This document shows, one piece after another, positions 43,961-53,332 of a stretch of 64,000 nt of DNA. The DNA lies in contig CAZKZP010000008.1 of the NCBI GenBank assembly GCA_964557295.1, positions 22,834-86,833 of the forward strand, written 5' to 3'. The position numbers and the translations under genes were made by a program. Below the pieces are notes generated by a model. It was not told where the DNA came from. It saw only the letters and a program-made list of their open reading frames with translations, and ran no database searches. Each line of letters begins with the position of its first letter. Positions within the stretch are counted from its first letter, which is position 1. The DNA is from JBFMHP01 sp964557295. Its GTDB lineage: Bacteria; Pseudomonadota; Gammaproteobacteria; RBG-16-57-12.

Positions 43961-46528
43961 ATGAATGCCGTCATGAAAGACCTTTCCAGCCACACCCCGA
44001 TGATGCAGCAATATCTGCGCATCAAGGCCGATCATCCGGACACCCTGGTGTTCTATCGCATGGGTGATTTCTATGAGCTGTTCTACGATGACGCGCGCAA
44101 GGCGGCACGCCTGCTCGACATCACCCTCACCGCGCGCGGGCAGTCCGCCGGCGAGCCGATCCCGATGGCGGGCGTGCCCTACCACTCGGCGGAAGGCTAC
44201 CTGGCCAAGCTGGTCAAGTGCGGCGAATCGGTCGTGATCTGCGAGCAGGTCGGTGACCCCGCCACCGCCAAAGGGCCGGTCGAACGCCAAGTGGTACGCA
44301 TCATCACGCCGGGCACGGTGACCGACGAGGCCCTGCTCGAAGACCGCCACGACAACCTCCTGGCGGCGGTCGCCCAGGCGGGGGATCACTTCGGCTTGGC
44401 AACGCTCGATCTCGCCAGCGGCCGGTTTACCGCCATGCGCCTGGAGGGCGCGACCCTGCTGCACAGCGAGCTGGGCCGCCTGTCGCCGGCGGAGCTCCTC
44501 ATCAGCGAGGATCTGCCCAAGGAGATCCTGGGGGAGCGCGCGGGACTGCGCCGCCAAGCGCCGTGGCATTTTGAACTCGCCACCGCGCGGCGGCTGCTCA
44601 CCCAACAATTCCAGACGCGCGACCTCGCCGGCTTCGGCTGCGACCACCTGCCCGAGGTCATCGCCGCCGCTGGCTGTCTGCTGCACTACGTGAAAGAAAC
44701 CCAGCGCACCGCCCTACCGCACATCCGGGCGCTACGCCTCGAGCAGCACGACGAGGCCATCCAGCTCGACGGCGCCACGCGGCGCAACCTGGAGCTGGAA
44801 CACAATCTCAACGGCGGCACCGAGCACACCCTGGCCTGGGTGATCGACCGCACCGCCACCGCCATGGGCAGCCGCCAATTGCGCCGCTGGCTGCACCGCC
44901 CCTTGCGCCGGCACGAGATCATCCATCAACGGCTGGACGCGATCGCCGCCCTGCTCGAAAGCGGCGTCTTCAGTGAGACCCATGACCTCCTGCGCCGGGT
45001 CGGCGACATCGAACGCATCCTGGCCCGCGTCGCGCTGAAAAGCGCCCGGCCGCGCGATCTCAGGCAACTGGGCCTGGCCCTCGCGCAACTGCCCGCGCTC
45101 CAGCAACTGCTGCATCCCTTCGACGACACCTTGTTGCACGCCCTCCGGCAACGCATGGGCGAGCACCCCGCATTGGCGGAGCTCTTGCGCCGGGCGATCG
45201 TCGAGAGCCCGCCGATGCTGATCCGCGACGGCGGCGTGATCGCCCCGGGTTACGACGCCGAGCTCGACGAGCTGCGTACACTGAAGGACCACGCGGGCGA
45301 GTTCCTGGTGGAACTGGAGGCGCGCGAGAAGGCACGCACCGGCATCCCCACCCTCAAGGTGGACTACAACAAGGTGCACGGTTTTTACATCGAGGTCAGC
45401 AAGGCCCAGAGCGTGAAGGTCCCGGATGACTACATCCGCCGCCAGACCTTGAAGGGCGCCGAGCGCTATATCACGCCGGAACTCAAGGGCTTCGAGGACA
45501 AGATCCTGAGCGCCCGGGAACGGGCGCTGGCGCGGGAAAAGGCGCTGTATGACCTGCTTTTGGATGAACTGCTCCAGCACCTGCCCGCCTTGCAGGAATG
45601 CGCAAGCGCGCTGGCCGGGCTCGACTGCCTCGGCAATCTGGCCGAACGCGCCCAGACCCTGGACCTGTGCCGCCCGACGCTGACCGAGCGCCCCGGCATC
45701 AGCATCAAGGCCGGGCGCCACCCGGTGGTCGAACAGGTGCTCGACAGCCCGTTCATCCCCAACGACATCGAGCTCAACGATAAGCGGCGCATGCTGATCA
45801 TCACCGGCCCGAACATGGGCGGCAAATCCACCTTCATGCGCCAGACCGCCCTGATCACGCTGCTCGCCTGCATCGGCAGCTACGTGCCGGCGCAAGCGGC
45901 CACCATCGGCCCGGTCGACCGCATCTTCACCCGCATCGGCGCCTCCGATGACTTGGCCAGCGGCCGCTCCACCTTCATGGTGGAGATGACGGAAACTGCC
46001 AACATCCTGCACAACGCCACGCCCAACAGCCTGGTGCTGATGGACGAGATCGGTCGCGGCACCAGCACCTTCGATGGCCTGTCGCTGGCCTGGGCCTGCG
46101 CTGAACAACTGGCCGAGGAGATCCAGGCCTACACCTTGTTCTCCACGCATTATTTCGAACTCACCGCCCTGGCCGAGACGCTCAAACACACCGCCAATGT
46201 GCACCTGGACGCCGTGGAACACGGCGATCAGATCGTCTTCCTGCACGCCATCAAAGAGGGTCCGGCCAATCAGAGTTACGGCCTGCAAGTGGCCGCCCTG
46301 GCCGGTGTGCCGCAAGCGGTGATCCGCCGGGCCAAGGAGCGCCTGCGCCTGCTGGAAACCCAGAGCGTGCGCGAAGTGGAGCGCCGCGATTCTCACCAGA
46401 TCTCCCTCTTCCCGCCCGAGCCCGAACATCCGGCCTTGACGCTGCTGGAGGAGATCCTGCCCGACCATCTCACCCCGCGCCAGGCACTGGATCAGATCTA
46501 CCGATTAAAAGAATTGATGCGCAAATAA
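43961..46528 (+). CDS. mutS: MutS, DNA mismatch recognition ATPase
   Basis: MutS starts methyl-directed mismatch repair. The 855-aa product has the mismatch-binding FYRMGDFYELFYDDA (Phe-X-Glu) near residue 27, domain III/IV helices, and the ATPase with Walker A ITGPNMGGKST near 615 and LMDEIGRGTSTFDGLS near 690. The C-terminal end DHLTPRQALDQIYRLKEL is the dimer/tetramer region. fdxA downstream is a common gammaproteobacterial arrangement. Confidence 0.98.
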   Translation: MNAVMKDLSSHTPMMQQYLRIKADHPDTLVFYRMGDFYELFYDDARKAARLLDITLTARGQSAGEPIPMAGVPYHSAEGYLAKLVKCGESVVICEQVGDPATAKGPVERQVVRIITPGTVTDEALLEDRHDNLLAAVAQAGDHFGLATLDLASGRFTAMRLEGATLLHSELGRLSPAELLISEDLPKEILGERAGLRRQAPWHFELATARRLLTQQFQTRDLAGFGCDHLPEVIAAAGCLLHYVKETQRTALPHIRALRLEQHDEAIQLDGATRRNLELEHNLNGGTEHTLAWVIDRTATAMGSRQLRRWLHRPLRRHEIIHQRLDAIAALLESGVFSETHDLLRRVGDIERILARVALKSARPRDLRQLGLALAQLPALQQLLHPFDDTLLHALRQRMGEHPALAELLRRAIVESPPMLIRDGGVIAPGYDAELDELRTLKDHAGEFLVELEAREKARTGIPTLKVDYNKVHGFYIEVSKAQSVKVPDDYIRRQTLKGAERYITPELKGFEDKILSARERALAREKALYDLLLDELLQHLPALQECASALAGLDCLGNLAERAQTLDLCRPTLTERPGISIKAGRHPVVEQVLDSPFIPNDIELNDKRRMLIITGPNMGGKSTFMRQTALITLLACIGSYVPAQAATIGPVDRIFTRIGASDDLASGRSTFMVEMTETANILHNATPNSLVLMDEIGRGTSTFDGLSLAWACAEQLAEEIQAYTLFSTHYFELTALAETLKHTANVHLDAVEHGDQIVFLHAIKEGPANQSYGLQVAALAGVPQAVIRRAKERLRLLETQSVREVERRDSHQISLFPPEPEHPALTLLEEILPDHLTPRQALDQIYRLKELMRK

Positions 46529-46637
46529 CCATCTTTAGCTTGTTGCCCGGTTTGATCATGTTCTAGATTTTAGACAGACTCTGAGTGACACTGAGTCATC
46601 GGTGCTTCCCCACAAACAACAAGCATAGGAGTCGTCA

Positions 46638-46961
46638 ATGACATACGTGGTCACGGAAAACTGCATCAAGTGCAAATACACCGATTGTGTCGAGGTCTGC
46701 CCGGTGGACTGCTTTCACGAGGGACCGAACTTTCTGGTGATCGATCCTGATGAGTGCATCGACTGCGCCCTGTGCGAGCCCGAATGCCCGGCCAATGCCA
46801 TCTTCGCCGAGGACGATGTCCCCAAGGACCAACAACAATTCACCGCCCTCAATGCCGAACTGGCCAAGGAGTGGCCGGTGCTCAGCGAAGTCAAACCGGC
46901 GCCGGCGGATGCCGCCGAATGGAACGGCAAACCAAACAAGCTGCAATACCTGGAGCGCTGA
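46638..46961 (+). CDS. fdxA: FdxA, 7Fe ferredoxin
   Basis: The 107-aa ferredoxin has ligands for one 3Fe-4S and one 4Fe-4S cluster: CIKCKYTDCVEVCPVDC and CIDCALCEPECP, as in Azotobacter FdI. It ends in the usual EWNGKPNKLQYLER tail. It has its own AGGAG ribosome-binding site and lies 109 bp after mutS. Confidence 0.97.
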   Translation: MTYVVTENCIKCKYTDCVEVCPVDCFHEGPNFLVIDPDECIDCALCEPECPANAIFAEDDVPKDQQQFTALNAELAKEWPVLSEVKPAPADAAEWNGKPNKLQYLER

Positions 46962-47326
46962 TCGCGCGGTAGTGGCCAAGAATAATCTCGCACACCCTCA
47001 CCCCAGCCCTCTCCCGCCCGCGGGAGAGGGGGCAAAAGGCAGATGGCTTTGATTGCCGCCAAGATTAGCCCAACAACCAAAAAGATCCGATGTGAATCGC
47101 CTGTAATTTCACACCGTCATCCCGGCAAATAGCGGGACCCAGTGTTCACCTGACAGTTGCTTTAAACCCGTAAAAGCCACATCGCCTTTCAAGTTTGACT
47201 AGGTGGCCATAGGGTCGGAACCCCCTCTCCCGCAGGCGGGAGAGGGCCGGGGTGAGGGGATAAAATGGAAGCCACTTCTGTTTGTCTCCCTCACCCCAGC
47301 CCTGGGGGTAATGGGCCAGGCACGCA
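46962..47326. repeat. REP-like palindromic repeats in the fdxA-dnaQ intergenic region
   Basis: No gene is seen in this 365-bp gap between convergent genes. It contains two copies of the widespread 'CTCACCCC-GCCCTCTCCCG' palindromic unit in opposite orientation, at about 46994-47031 and 47221-47258, each with a strong stem CCCTCTCCCG/CGGGAGAGGG. A third, truncated copy begins near 47288. Between them lies a CGTCATCCCGGC-type fragment. Such units can act as convergent terminators or mRNA stabilisers. Confidence 0.8.
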
Positions 47327-48037
47327 TCACGGCTTAGGCCAGACAAGCTGCCCGCCGCTGGCCTTGTCCACCGCCGCGAGCCGCGCGCTATGCGCCTCCA
47401 GTTCCTTCTCATCCGCGTGGATCACACGCAGCGTGGGCCGGTCGGCGGCAATGCGTTCGATCGCCTTGGCCCGCACCGCGCCGGTCTCGGCCTGGAGGCC
47501 GTCGAGCGAGAGCGCGGCCTGGCCGCCGGTCATCGCCAGATAGACATCGGCAAGGATTTCCGAGTCGAGCAACGCGCCGTGGAGCTCGCGCCGGGAGTTG
47601 TCGATGTGGTAGCGCTTGCACAAGGCATCGAGATTGTTCTTCTGCCCCGGGTGCAGGGCGCGCGCCATTTGCAGCGTGTCGATCACGCCGCAGAAGTCGG
47701 TGATCTTCCCCAGCGCGCCGTCGGCGCGCTGCAATTCATGATTGAGGAATCCGATATCGAAGGGGGCATTGTGAATGATCAGCTCGGCCCCGCGCAGATA
47801 ATCGAGCAGATCGTGCATGATGTCATCGAAGCGCGGTTTGTCGGCCAGGAACTCGTTGGTCAACCCATGCACCTCGATCGCGCCGGCGTCGATCGCGCGA
47901 TCGGGCTGGAGGTATTGGTGGAAGTTGTTTCCGGTCAGGCGGCGGTTGATCAGCTCGACACACCCGATTTCGATGATGCGATGGCCTTCGGAGGGCTCCA
48001 GGCCGGTGGTTTCGGTATCCAGTACGATCTGCCGCAT
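47327..48037 (-). CDS. dnaQ: DnaQ, DNA polymerase III proofreading subunit
   Basis: The epsilon subunit is the 3'-5' exonuclease of the replicase. The 236-aa protein has ExoI (VLDTETTGL), ExoII (LIIHNAPFDIGFLNHEL) and ExoIII (HGALLDSEILADVYLAMTGG) and a C-terminal region for the alpha subunit. It ends at 47327 and sits 2 bp from rnhA, the conserved pair. Confidence 0.97.
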   Translation of the reverse strand: MRQIVLDTETTGLEPSEGHRIIEIGCVELINRRLTGNNFHQYLQPDRAIDAGAIEVHGLTNEFLADKPRFDDIMHDLLDYLRGAELIIHNAPFDIGFLNHELQRADGALGKITDFCGVIDTLQMARALHPGQKNNLDALCKRYHIDNSRRELHGALLDSEILADVYLAMTGGQAALSLDGLQAETGAVRAKAIERIAADRPTLRVIHADEKELEAHSARLAAVDKASGGQLVWPKP

Positions 48038-48039
48038 GT

Positions 48040-48498
48040 CTAGACCTCTTGTGTTTGTGTGGCGAGCATTTCATCGATGGCCTTGTTGGCCAGGGCGTCG
48101 GCCTGTTCGTTCTCGGGGTGTTCGTTGTGTCCGCGCACCCAGTGCCAGGCTACTTGATGGCGGCCGACCGCCGCATCGAGGCGTTGCCAGAGATCGACGT
48201 TCTTGACCGGGGCCTTGCTCGCGGTCTTCCAGCCGCGGCGCCTCCAGTCCTTGATCCAGGTGGTGATGCCGTTTTTCACGTACTGCGAATCCGTGGTCAA
48301 GGCCACCTGGCACGGGCGTTTGAGACTCTCCAGCGCCATGATGGCCGCCATCAGCTCCATGCGGTTGTTGGTGGTGTGGGCCTCGGCCCCATAGAGTTCC
48401 TTCTCCTTGCCCTTGTAACGCAGCAGCGCACCCCAGCCGCCCGGGCCCGGGTTGCCGCGACAGGCGCCGTCGGTGTAAATCTCGACTACATCGCTCAT
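48040..48498 (-). CDS. rnhA: Ribonuclease HI
   Basis: RNase HI removes RNA from RNA-DNA hybrids. The 152-aa product has EIYTDGACRGNPGPGGWGAL, the catalytic carboxylates in NRMELMAAIMALE and LTTDSQYVKNGI, and HWVRGHNEHPENEQAD. It overlaps the upstream methyltransferase by 4 bases. Confidence 0.98.
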   Translation of the reverse strand: MSDVVEIYTDGACRGNPGPGGWGALLRYKGKEKELYGAEAHTTNNRMELMAAIMALESLKRPCQVALTTDSQYVKNGITTWIKDWRRRGWKTASKAPVKNVDLWQRLDAAVGRHQVAWHWVRGHNEHPENEQADALANKAIDEMLATQTQEV

Positions 48499-49295
48499 TT
48501 CCGATGACTCCGCACGCTCGTTTTGGGCACCCCGATTGGATTGGGATTAAGACTCGCAGGCCGCGTCCAACGCGGTTTTACCGGCGTGAAGGTGATCACC
48601 CGTTTCTTCGCCACCAAGAGATAGCCCCCGCCCAGCGCGGGCCAATAACGCTTCCCCACCCGCTCCATGAACTCCAGGCGACGCATCATCCCCGGGTAGC
48701 GTAATGGGGGGCGGTAGAAAAACACGTCATGATACACCAGGTCGAACCCCAGCAGCTCCAGCCAGTCCATGATGCGCGTCATGCCGAAGAACTCCCCCTG
48801 CCAGGGCGCATCCGGCTTGCCGCACTTCGACAGCAGCCGCCGTGCGCCCCAGAGACTCCAGGGATTGATTCCCAGGATCACCACATGCCCCTCCGGGATG
48901 AGCACCCGATCGATCTCGCGCAGGATCTGATGGGGGCGCGGGTGCAGTTCGAGGCTGTGCGGCAAGGCAACCACGTCGACCCCATCCGTCACAATCGGCA
49001 GCGCATCCAGATCACAGAACACCCGGCTGCAAGTCTGCCCTTCCGCCGGCGGCAGGGTCTTGTCCATGAGGGTGCGGTGCCAGATCCGGCTGCCCCCCAG
49101 CAGATCGCATCCGCCGATCCGCCCGATCTGCACCAGGTGGTAGCCGAACAGATTGGGCAGCACCTCATCCAGACGATGCCGCGCCTCGGCCAGGAATTCC
49201 CGGCCGAGCGAGGTCTCGTACCAAGCATCGAGATTGTGCCGCAAATCGGCATAATCCTTCTCCTTGGTGTAGAATTGACGGAATCTATTCAACAT
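48495..49295 (-). CDS. SAM-dependent methyltransferase (YafS-like)
   Basis: From the ATG at 49295 (MLNRFRQFYTKEKDYADLRH) the product is 266 aa; an upstream in-frame ATG at 49328 would overlap gloB's start and is rejected. It is a class I methyltransferase-type protein with LPHSLELHPRPHQILREIDR and PEGHVVILGINPWSLWG, the post-I segment of type 11 enzymes; the glycine-rich SAM loop is replaced by LVQIGRIGG. The location between rnhA and divergent gloB matches E. coli yafS. The substrate is not known. Confidence 0.85.
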   Translation of the reverse strand: MLNRFRQFYTKEKDYADLRHNLDAWYETSLGREFLAEARHRLDEVLPNLFGYHLVQIGRIGGCDLLGGSRIWHRTLMDKTLPPAEGQTCSRVFCDLDALPIVTDGVDVVALPHSLELHPRPHQILREIDRVLIPEGHVVILGINPWSLWGARRLLSKCGKPDAPWQGEFFGMTRIMDWLELLGFDLVYHDVFFYRPPLRYPGMMRRLEFMERVGKRYWPALGGGYLLVAKKRVITFTPVKPRWTRPASLNPNPIGVPKTSVRSHRK

Positions 49296-49327
49296 ATCGT
49301 TTTCAATGGGGGCATTGGGGCGGCGCA

Positions 49328-50101
49328 ATGATCAAGGTCACCGCGGTACCGGCATTTTCCGACAATTATATCTGGTTGATCGGCCGGGAGAACAATCCTC
49401 ACGTCGCACTGGTCGATCCCGGCGATCATACGCCAGTACTCGCCTACGTGCGCGAACAACAGCTGACACCGTGCGCCATTCTGATCACCCATCACCATGG
49501 CGACCACATCGGCGGCATCGCCGGCCTGCTGCGCGAGTATGACATCCCAGTCTACGGACCGAAACACGAGCGCATCCCCCACATCAGCCACCCGCTCGAG
49601 GAAGGCGACACGGTAATCCTCGAAGCAATCGACGCGACCTTCCGCGTGATCGACACCCCCGGCCATACCTCAGGCCATATCTGTTACTATGGGGCCGGTT
49701 CGCTGTTTTGCGGGGATACACTGTTTACCTGCGGCTGCGGGCGGCTATTCGAAGGCAGCGCGGAGCAGATGCAGCAGTCCCTGGCCAAGATCCGCGCCTT
49801 GCCCGACCAGACGCGCGTTTATTGCGCCCACGAATATACCCTGGCCAACATCGGGTTTGCCCTGATCGCCGATCCCGCCAATCAGGCGCTCCAAGCGCGC
49901 CACACGGAAGACGCCGCCACACGCCGGCGCGGGCAGGGCACGGTGCCCAGCCTGCTGGGCCTGGAAAAGCAGACCAATCCCTTTTTACGCTGGGATGACA
50001 AGAATTTGATCGCCGCCGCAGAAAAATTCCTGGGGAAGGGCTTAAAATCCCCTGCGGAAATCTTCGGCGCCATCCGATACTGGAAAGATACCCTGGACTG
50101 A
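49328..50101 (+). CDS. gloB: GloB, hydroxyacylglutathione hydrolase
   Basis: GloB (glyoxalase II) hydrolyses S-lactoylglutathione in methylglyoxal detoxification. The 257-aa metallo-beta-lactamase-fold protein has THHHGDHIGG near residue 55, DTPGHTSGHICYY near 108, and a C-terminal glutathione-binding helix region (KQTNPFLRWDD). gloB-mltD is conserved in gammaproteobacteria. Confidence 0.97.
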   Translation: MIKVTAVPAFSDNYIWLIGRENNPHVALVDPGDHTPVLAYVREQQLTPCAILITHHHGDHIGGIAGLLREYDIPVYGPKHERIPHISHPLEEGDTVILEAIDATFRVIDTPGHTSGHICYYGAGSLFCGDTLFTCGCGRLFEGSAEQMQQSLAKIRALPDQTRVYCAHEYTLANIGFALIADPANQALQARHTEDAATRRRGQGTVPSLLGLEKQTNPFLRWDDKNLIAAAEKFLGKGLKSPAEIFGAIRYWKDTLD

Positions 50102-50135
50102 ACCTGACATTGCACAGGAAAGAGCAGATAACGCC

Positions 50136-51875
50136 ATGAAATATCTCAGAAGAAGCACATGCAGCGGTCTCTCCGCCTTATTGCTGGTCAGCGGGGTGCT
50201 CGCCGGGTGCGCCTCGCACGCGCCCAAGCAGGAACTCCAAATCACGGAGCAGCCCCTGTCCCGGTCCCCGGCTTCGTCCGCCACGGAGGCTCCGGCGGCG
50301 GCCGAGCAGGACGAAATCAAAACCGCGCTCGCACCTGCCGCGCCGGTGGCAACCGAATCCCCAACCCACAGTTCCGCGAAGGTCGCGAGCGAGACCGAAT
50401 CAGGCGAGGACTCCTCCGAAAGGCTTCTGTCGGCCTCAGAGGCGGAAACGACCTCTGAAATCGACGCATCCTCCGATCTCTGGCAACGCATCCGCGCCGG
50501 CTTCGCCCTTCCGGATCGTGAAAATCCGGGCGTCGAGACCGACAGACAGTGGTTCCTCGGCCATCAGGACTACCTCCAGCGCACCCTGGAACGCGCCCGG
50601 CCATATCTCTTTTATATCGTCGAAGAGGTTCAGATCCGCGGCATGCCCACGGATCTCGCGTTGCTCCCGATCATCGAAAGCGCCTTCCAACCCTTCGCCT
50701 ATTCGCATGGCCGCGCGGCGGGCATCTGGCAATTCATCCCAGGCACCGGGCGTCTCTACGGCCTGAAGCAGAACTGGTGGTATGACGGCCGGCGCGATAT
50801 CTACGCCTCAACCCAGGCCGCGCTGAACCTGCTGCAAGCACTCCATAAGCAGTTCGGCGGTGACTGGCTGCTGGCCCTCGCCGCCTACAACTCCGGCGCC
50901 GGCACCGTCTCACGCGCCATCAAAAAGAACCAGCAGCTCGGCAAGCCGACCGATTTCTGGTCCCTGGACCTGCCGCGGGAGACACGCGGTTATGTCCCCC
51001 GGCTGCTGGCGATCACCGATGTGGTGGACAAGGCCGAGGATTATGGCGTCAGCCTGCTCGACGTCCCCAACGAGCCGTATTTCGCGGTCGTTGACGTCTC
51101 CACACAAATCGATCTGGCCGTCGCCGCCGAACTCGCCGGCCTCGAGACTGACGATCTGTATCGGCTCAATCCCGGTTTCAATCGCTGGGCGACCGATCCC
51201 GAAGGTCCGCATCAACTGCTGGTGCCGCTCGCAAATGCACAGGGCTTTTCCGAAGCACTGGAGCAATTGCCGGAAGACCAACGCGTCAAGTGGGTACGCC
51301 ATAAGATCGAAGCGGGCGAAAACCTCAACACCATTGCGAAAAAATACCACACCTCCACGGCACTGGTGGCCGAGGTCAACGACCTGCGTACACACGCGCT
51401 ACGCGCGGGCAATTATCTGTTGATTCCCGCCGCCAAAAAGGAACTCGCCAATTACTCCCTCACCGCGGACCGCCGACTGGCGTCGTTGCAGAATCAAGAA
51501 CGCGATGGGCACAAGACCTCCTATGTGGTCCGGGCCGGCGACACATTTTGGAGTATCGCGCGCCAATTCAACGTCGCGGTGAAACAACTCGCGAGCTGGA
51601 ACGGGATGGCGCCGCGGGATACGCTTAAGGCGAATCAAAAGTTGGTGGTGTGGACCAAGTCCCAACCACTTGCCGCCAAGGCGGCAAATGGCATCACACA
51701 AAAGATCCGCTACGTCGTGCGCCGGGGGGATTCCCTCGCCGCGATCGCCGGCAAATTCCAGGTCACGATCAAAGACCTGATCCGCTGGAACGGACTGAGC
51801 AACCGAAAACACCTCCAGCCCGGACAACAGCTGACCTTGTTCATCGATGTCATCAAGCAATCGGGCAACGGATAG
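50136..51875 (+). CDS. mltD: MltD, LysM lytic transglycosylase lipoprotein
   Basis: MltD cuts peptidoglycan glycan strands in the periplasm. The 579-aa protein has lipobox LAGC (cysteine 25), a low-complexity Ala/Glu/Ser stretch (about 35-110), and a catalytic domain with LPIIESAFQPFAYSHGRAAG (catalytic Glu near 185) and WQFIPGTGRLYGL. Three LysM domains follow at about 390-430, 462-505 and 525-570. E. coli MltD has two, so a third is a modest difference. Confidence 0.96.
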   Translation: MKYLRRSTCSGLSALLLVSGVLAGCASHAPKQELQITEQPLSRSPASSATEAPAAAEQDEIKTALAPAAPVATESPTHSSAKVASETESGEDSSERLLSASEAETTSEIDASSDLWQRIRAGFALPDRENPGVETDRQWFLGHQDYLQRTLERARPYLFYIVEEVQIRGMPTDLALLPIIESAFQPFAYSHGRAAGIWQFIPGTGRLYGLKQNWWYDGRRDIYASTQAALNLLQALHKQFGGDWLLALAAYNSGAGTVSRAIKKNQQLGKPTDFWSLDLPRETRGYVPRLLAITDVVDKAEDYGVSLLDVPNEPYFAVVDVSTQIDLAVAAELAGLETDDLYRLNPGFNRWATDPEGPHQLLVPLANAQGFSEALEQLPEDQRVKWVRHKIEAGENLNTIAKKYHTSTALVAEVNDLRTHALRAGNYLLIPAAKKELANYSLTADRRLASLQNQERDGHKTSYVVRAGDTFWSIARQFNVAVKQLASWNGMAPRDTLKANQKLVVWTKSQPLAAKAANGITQKIRYVVRRGDSLAAIAGKFQVTIKDLIRWNGLSNRKHLQPGQQLTLFIDVIKQSGNG

Positions 51876-51886
51876 CGATCGCGCAT

Positions 51887-51914
51887 AAAAAAACGGGGGA
51901 AGCGACTTCCCCCG
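51887..51914 (-). terminator. Intrinsic terminator pointing into mltD (minus-strand polarity)
   Basis: CGGGGGAAG-CGA-CTTCCCCCG is a perfect 9-bp stem with a 3-base loop. A run of seven A on its left side gives seven U after the stem on minus-strand RNA. For the plus-strand mltD mRNA no U-tract follows, though the stem could still stabilise the 3' end. No minus-strand gene lies just to the right, so the polarity is unexpected. Confidence 0.6.
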
Positions 51915-52190
51915 CGCATACATACCCAACTCACCTGCACCGTCTTGTTTGTTGGCAGTGGATCGCTAATGAAAAGTCCGGGCTTCATCCATCACCGCTC
52001 CGCTCGCGTTTCGCTTGCAGTCGCGGCTTGCAGCCGCATCTGATTCCCAGCCCAGACCTCCTGGCATTCCGCCCGCCCCCCGGCCATGCGCCCGGAAATA
52101 CTATAAGTTTTATTTCAAGATTTCATAACCGCGGCCGAATCTTATAGAAGTCTTAAATTTTCATTTCCCCAAGATTAAAACCTCGAACCC
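51915..52190. other. Non-coding stretch before the first GGDEF gene
   Basis: After the mltD terminator there is no gene until 52191. The GC-rich first half has small palindromic pieces (for example CTTGCAGTCGCGGCTTGCAG). The last 80 bases are AT-rich and probably hold the promoter of the GGDEF gene, but I see no hexamer pair good enough to call. Confidence 0.5.
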
Positions 52191-53240
52191 ATGAACAAGA
52201 ACAAAACCCTCTTGATCTGCCAGGCGAGCACCGGAAGTCGACAGCTCCTCTCCCATCTGGAGCATTGCGGATACCAGCCGCTCTACGCCAGCCGCGCCAA
52301 ACGCGGTCTGGAGATGTTGCAGAAAGATCCCGTGTCGGTAGTCATCATCGGCGGCGATCTCCTCGATATGGAGGTGCTCACGCTGTTGCGCATCATCAAG
52401 GCCATTGACACGCATATCCAAGTGATCCTGATGACAGCGCATCCAAGCCCCGCATTCGTCATCAGGGCATTCCGGGAACAGTCCTTCGATGTGCTCTGCA
52501 ACGCCGAGGAGTCGACATCGGGGCTCGGCGCCGTCATCGAGCGGGCGCTCGAGAGGGCCAAACACCTGCGGGAAACCAGCAACCTCCTCCAGCAGCTCAA
52601 ATCCTGCAACAGCAAATACTCCGCCATCAACAATGAAAACCAGCTGCTCATCAAACAACTGAGCGAAAAGAATCAAGAGTTGACGCAAGCCAACGAAATG
52701 CTCATGCGACTGGCCTATCGCGACAGCCTGACGGGATTGGCCAATCTACGCTGTTTCCGCGAAAGCCTGCGTCAGGAGATCGCGCGCTCTGAACGCTACA
52801 AACACATATTCTCGCTGGCGTTTCTCGACATCGACTATTTCAAGCACTACAACGACGCCAATGGCCATCCCGCCGGGGATCGGCTCTTGCATGCCTTCGC
52901 TGAACTGCTGCAGGAAGAGGTCCGCACCTCGGACAGCGTGTTCCGTTACGGCGGCGAGGAATTCATCGTGATCCTGCCTTCGACCGACAAGGGCAACGCC
53001 GTCATGGTGGCTGAGAGACTCGTGCAAAGCATCGCTGACTATCCTTTCTTCGAGCGGGAAAAACATCCCGGCGGCAGAATCACCGCCAGCATCGGCGTGG
53101 CATCGTTCCCCGAGGACGGCGCCACAGCGGAGATCCTGATTCAAAACGCCGATCAGGCCCTCTATCAAGCCAAACGCGCAGGACGCAACACGGCGCGCAC
53201 CTTGGAGCAAAATCATCGATTCGAATCTCTGAGGGCCTGA
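52191..53240 (+). CDS. Diguanylate cyclase with degenerate receiver domain
   Basis: The 349-aa protein has an N-terminal receiver-like domain (about 1-125), a coiled-coil linker (about 135-175) and a GGDEF domain. The active site is RYGGEEF, preceded by an RTSD inhibitory (I) site at the standard spacing, so c-di-GMP synthesis with product inhibition is predicted. The receiver lacks the usual acid pair (it reads LLICQA), has Gly54 where the phospho-accepting Asp belongs, and lacks the conserved Lys (reads VLCNAE). It is therefore unlikely to be switched by phosphorylation. It stands alone between mltD and an aminotransferase. Confidence 0.92.
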   Translation: MNKNKTLLICQASTGSRQLLSHLEHCGYQPLYASRAKRGLEMLQKDPVSVVIIGGDLLDMEVLTLLRIIKAIDTHIQVILMTAHPSPAFVIRAFREQSFDVLCNAEESTSGLGAVIERALERAKHLRETSNLLQQLKSCNSKYSAINNENQLLIKQLSEKNQELTQANEMLMRLAYRDSLTGLANLRCFRESLRQEIARSERYKHIFSLAFLDIDYFKHYNDANGHPAGDRLLHAFAELLQEEVRTSDSVFRYGGEEFIVILPSTDKGNAVMVAERLVQSIADYPFFEREKHPGGRITASIGVASFPEDGATAEILIQNADQALYQAKRAGRNTARTLEQNHRFESLRA

Positions 53241-53332
53241 GCCTCACACGTCACTCGGGTCTGCCCTCTCGATATTGCGCATCCGCGCTATTCTCAGTAA
53301 GGTGTTGGAGATATTCTTCAACGAGGCTTCGC

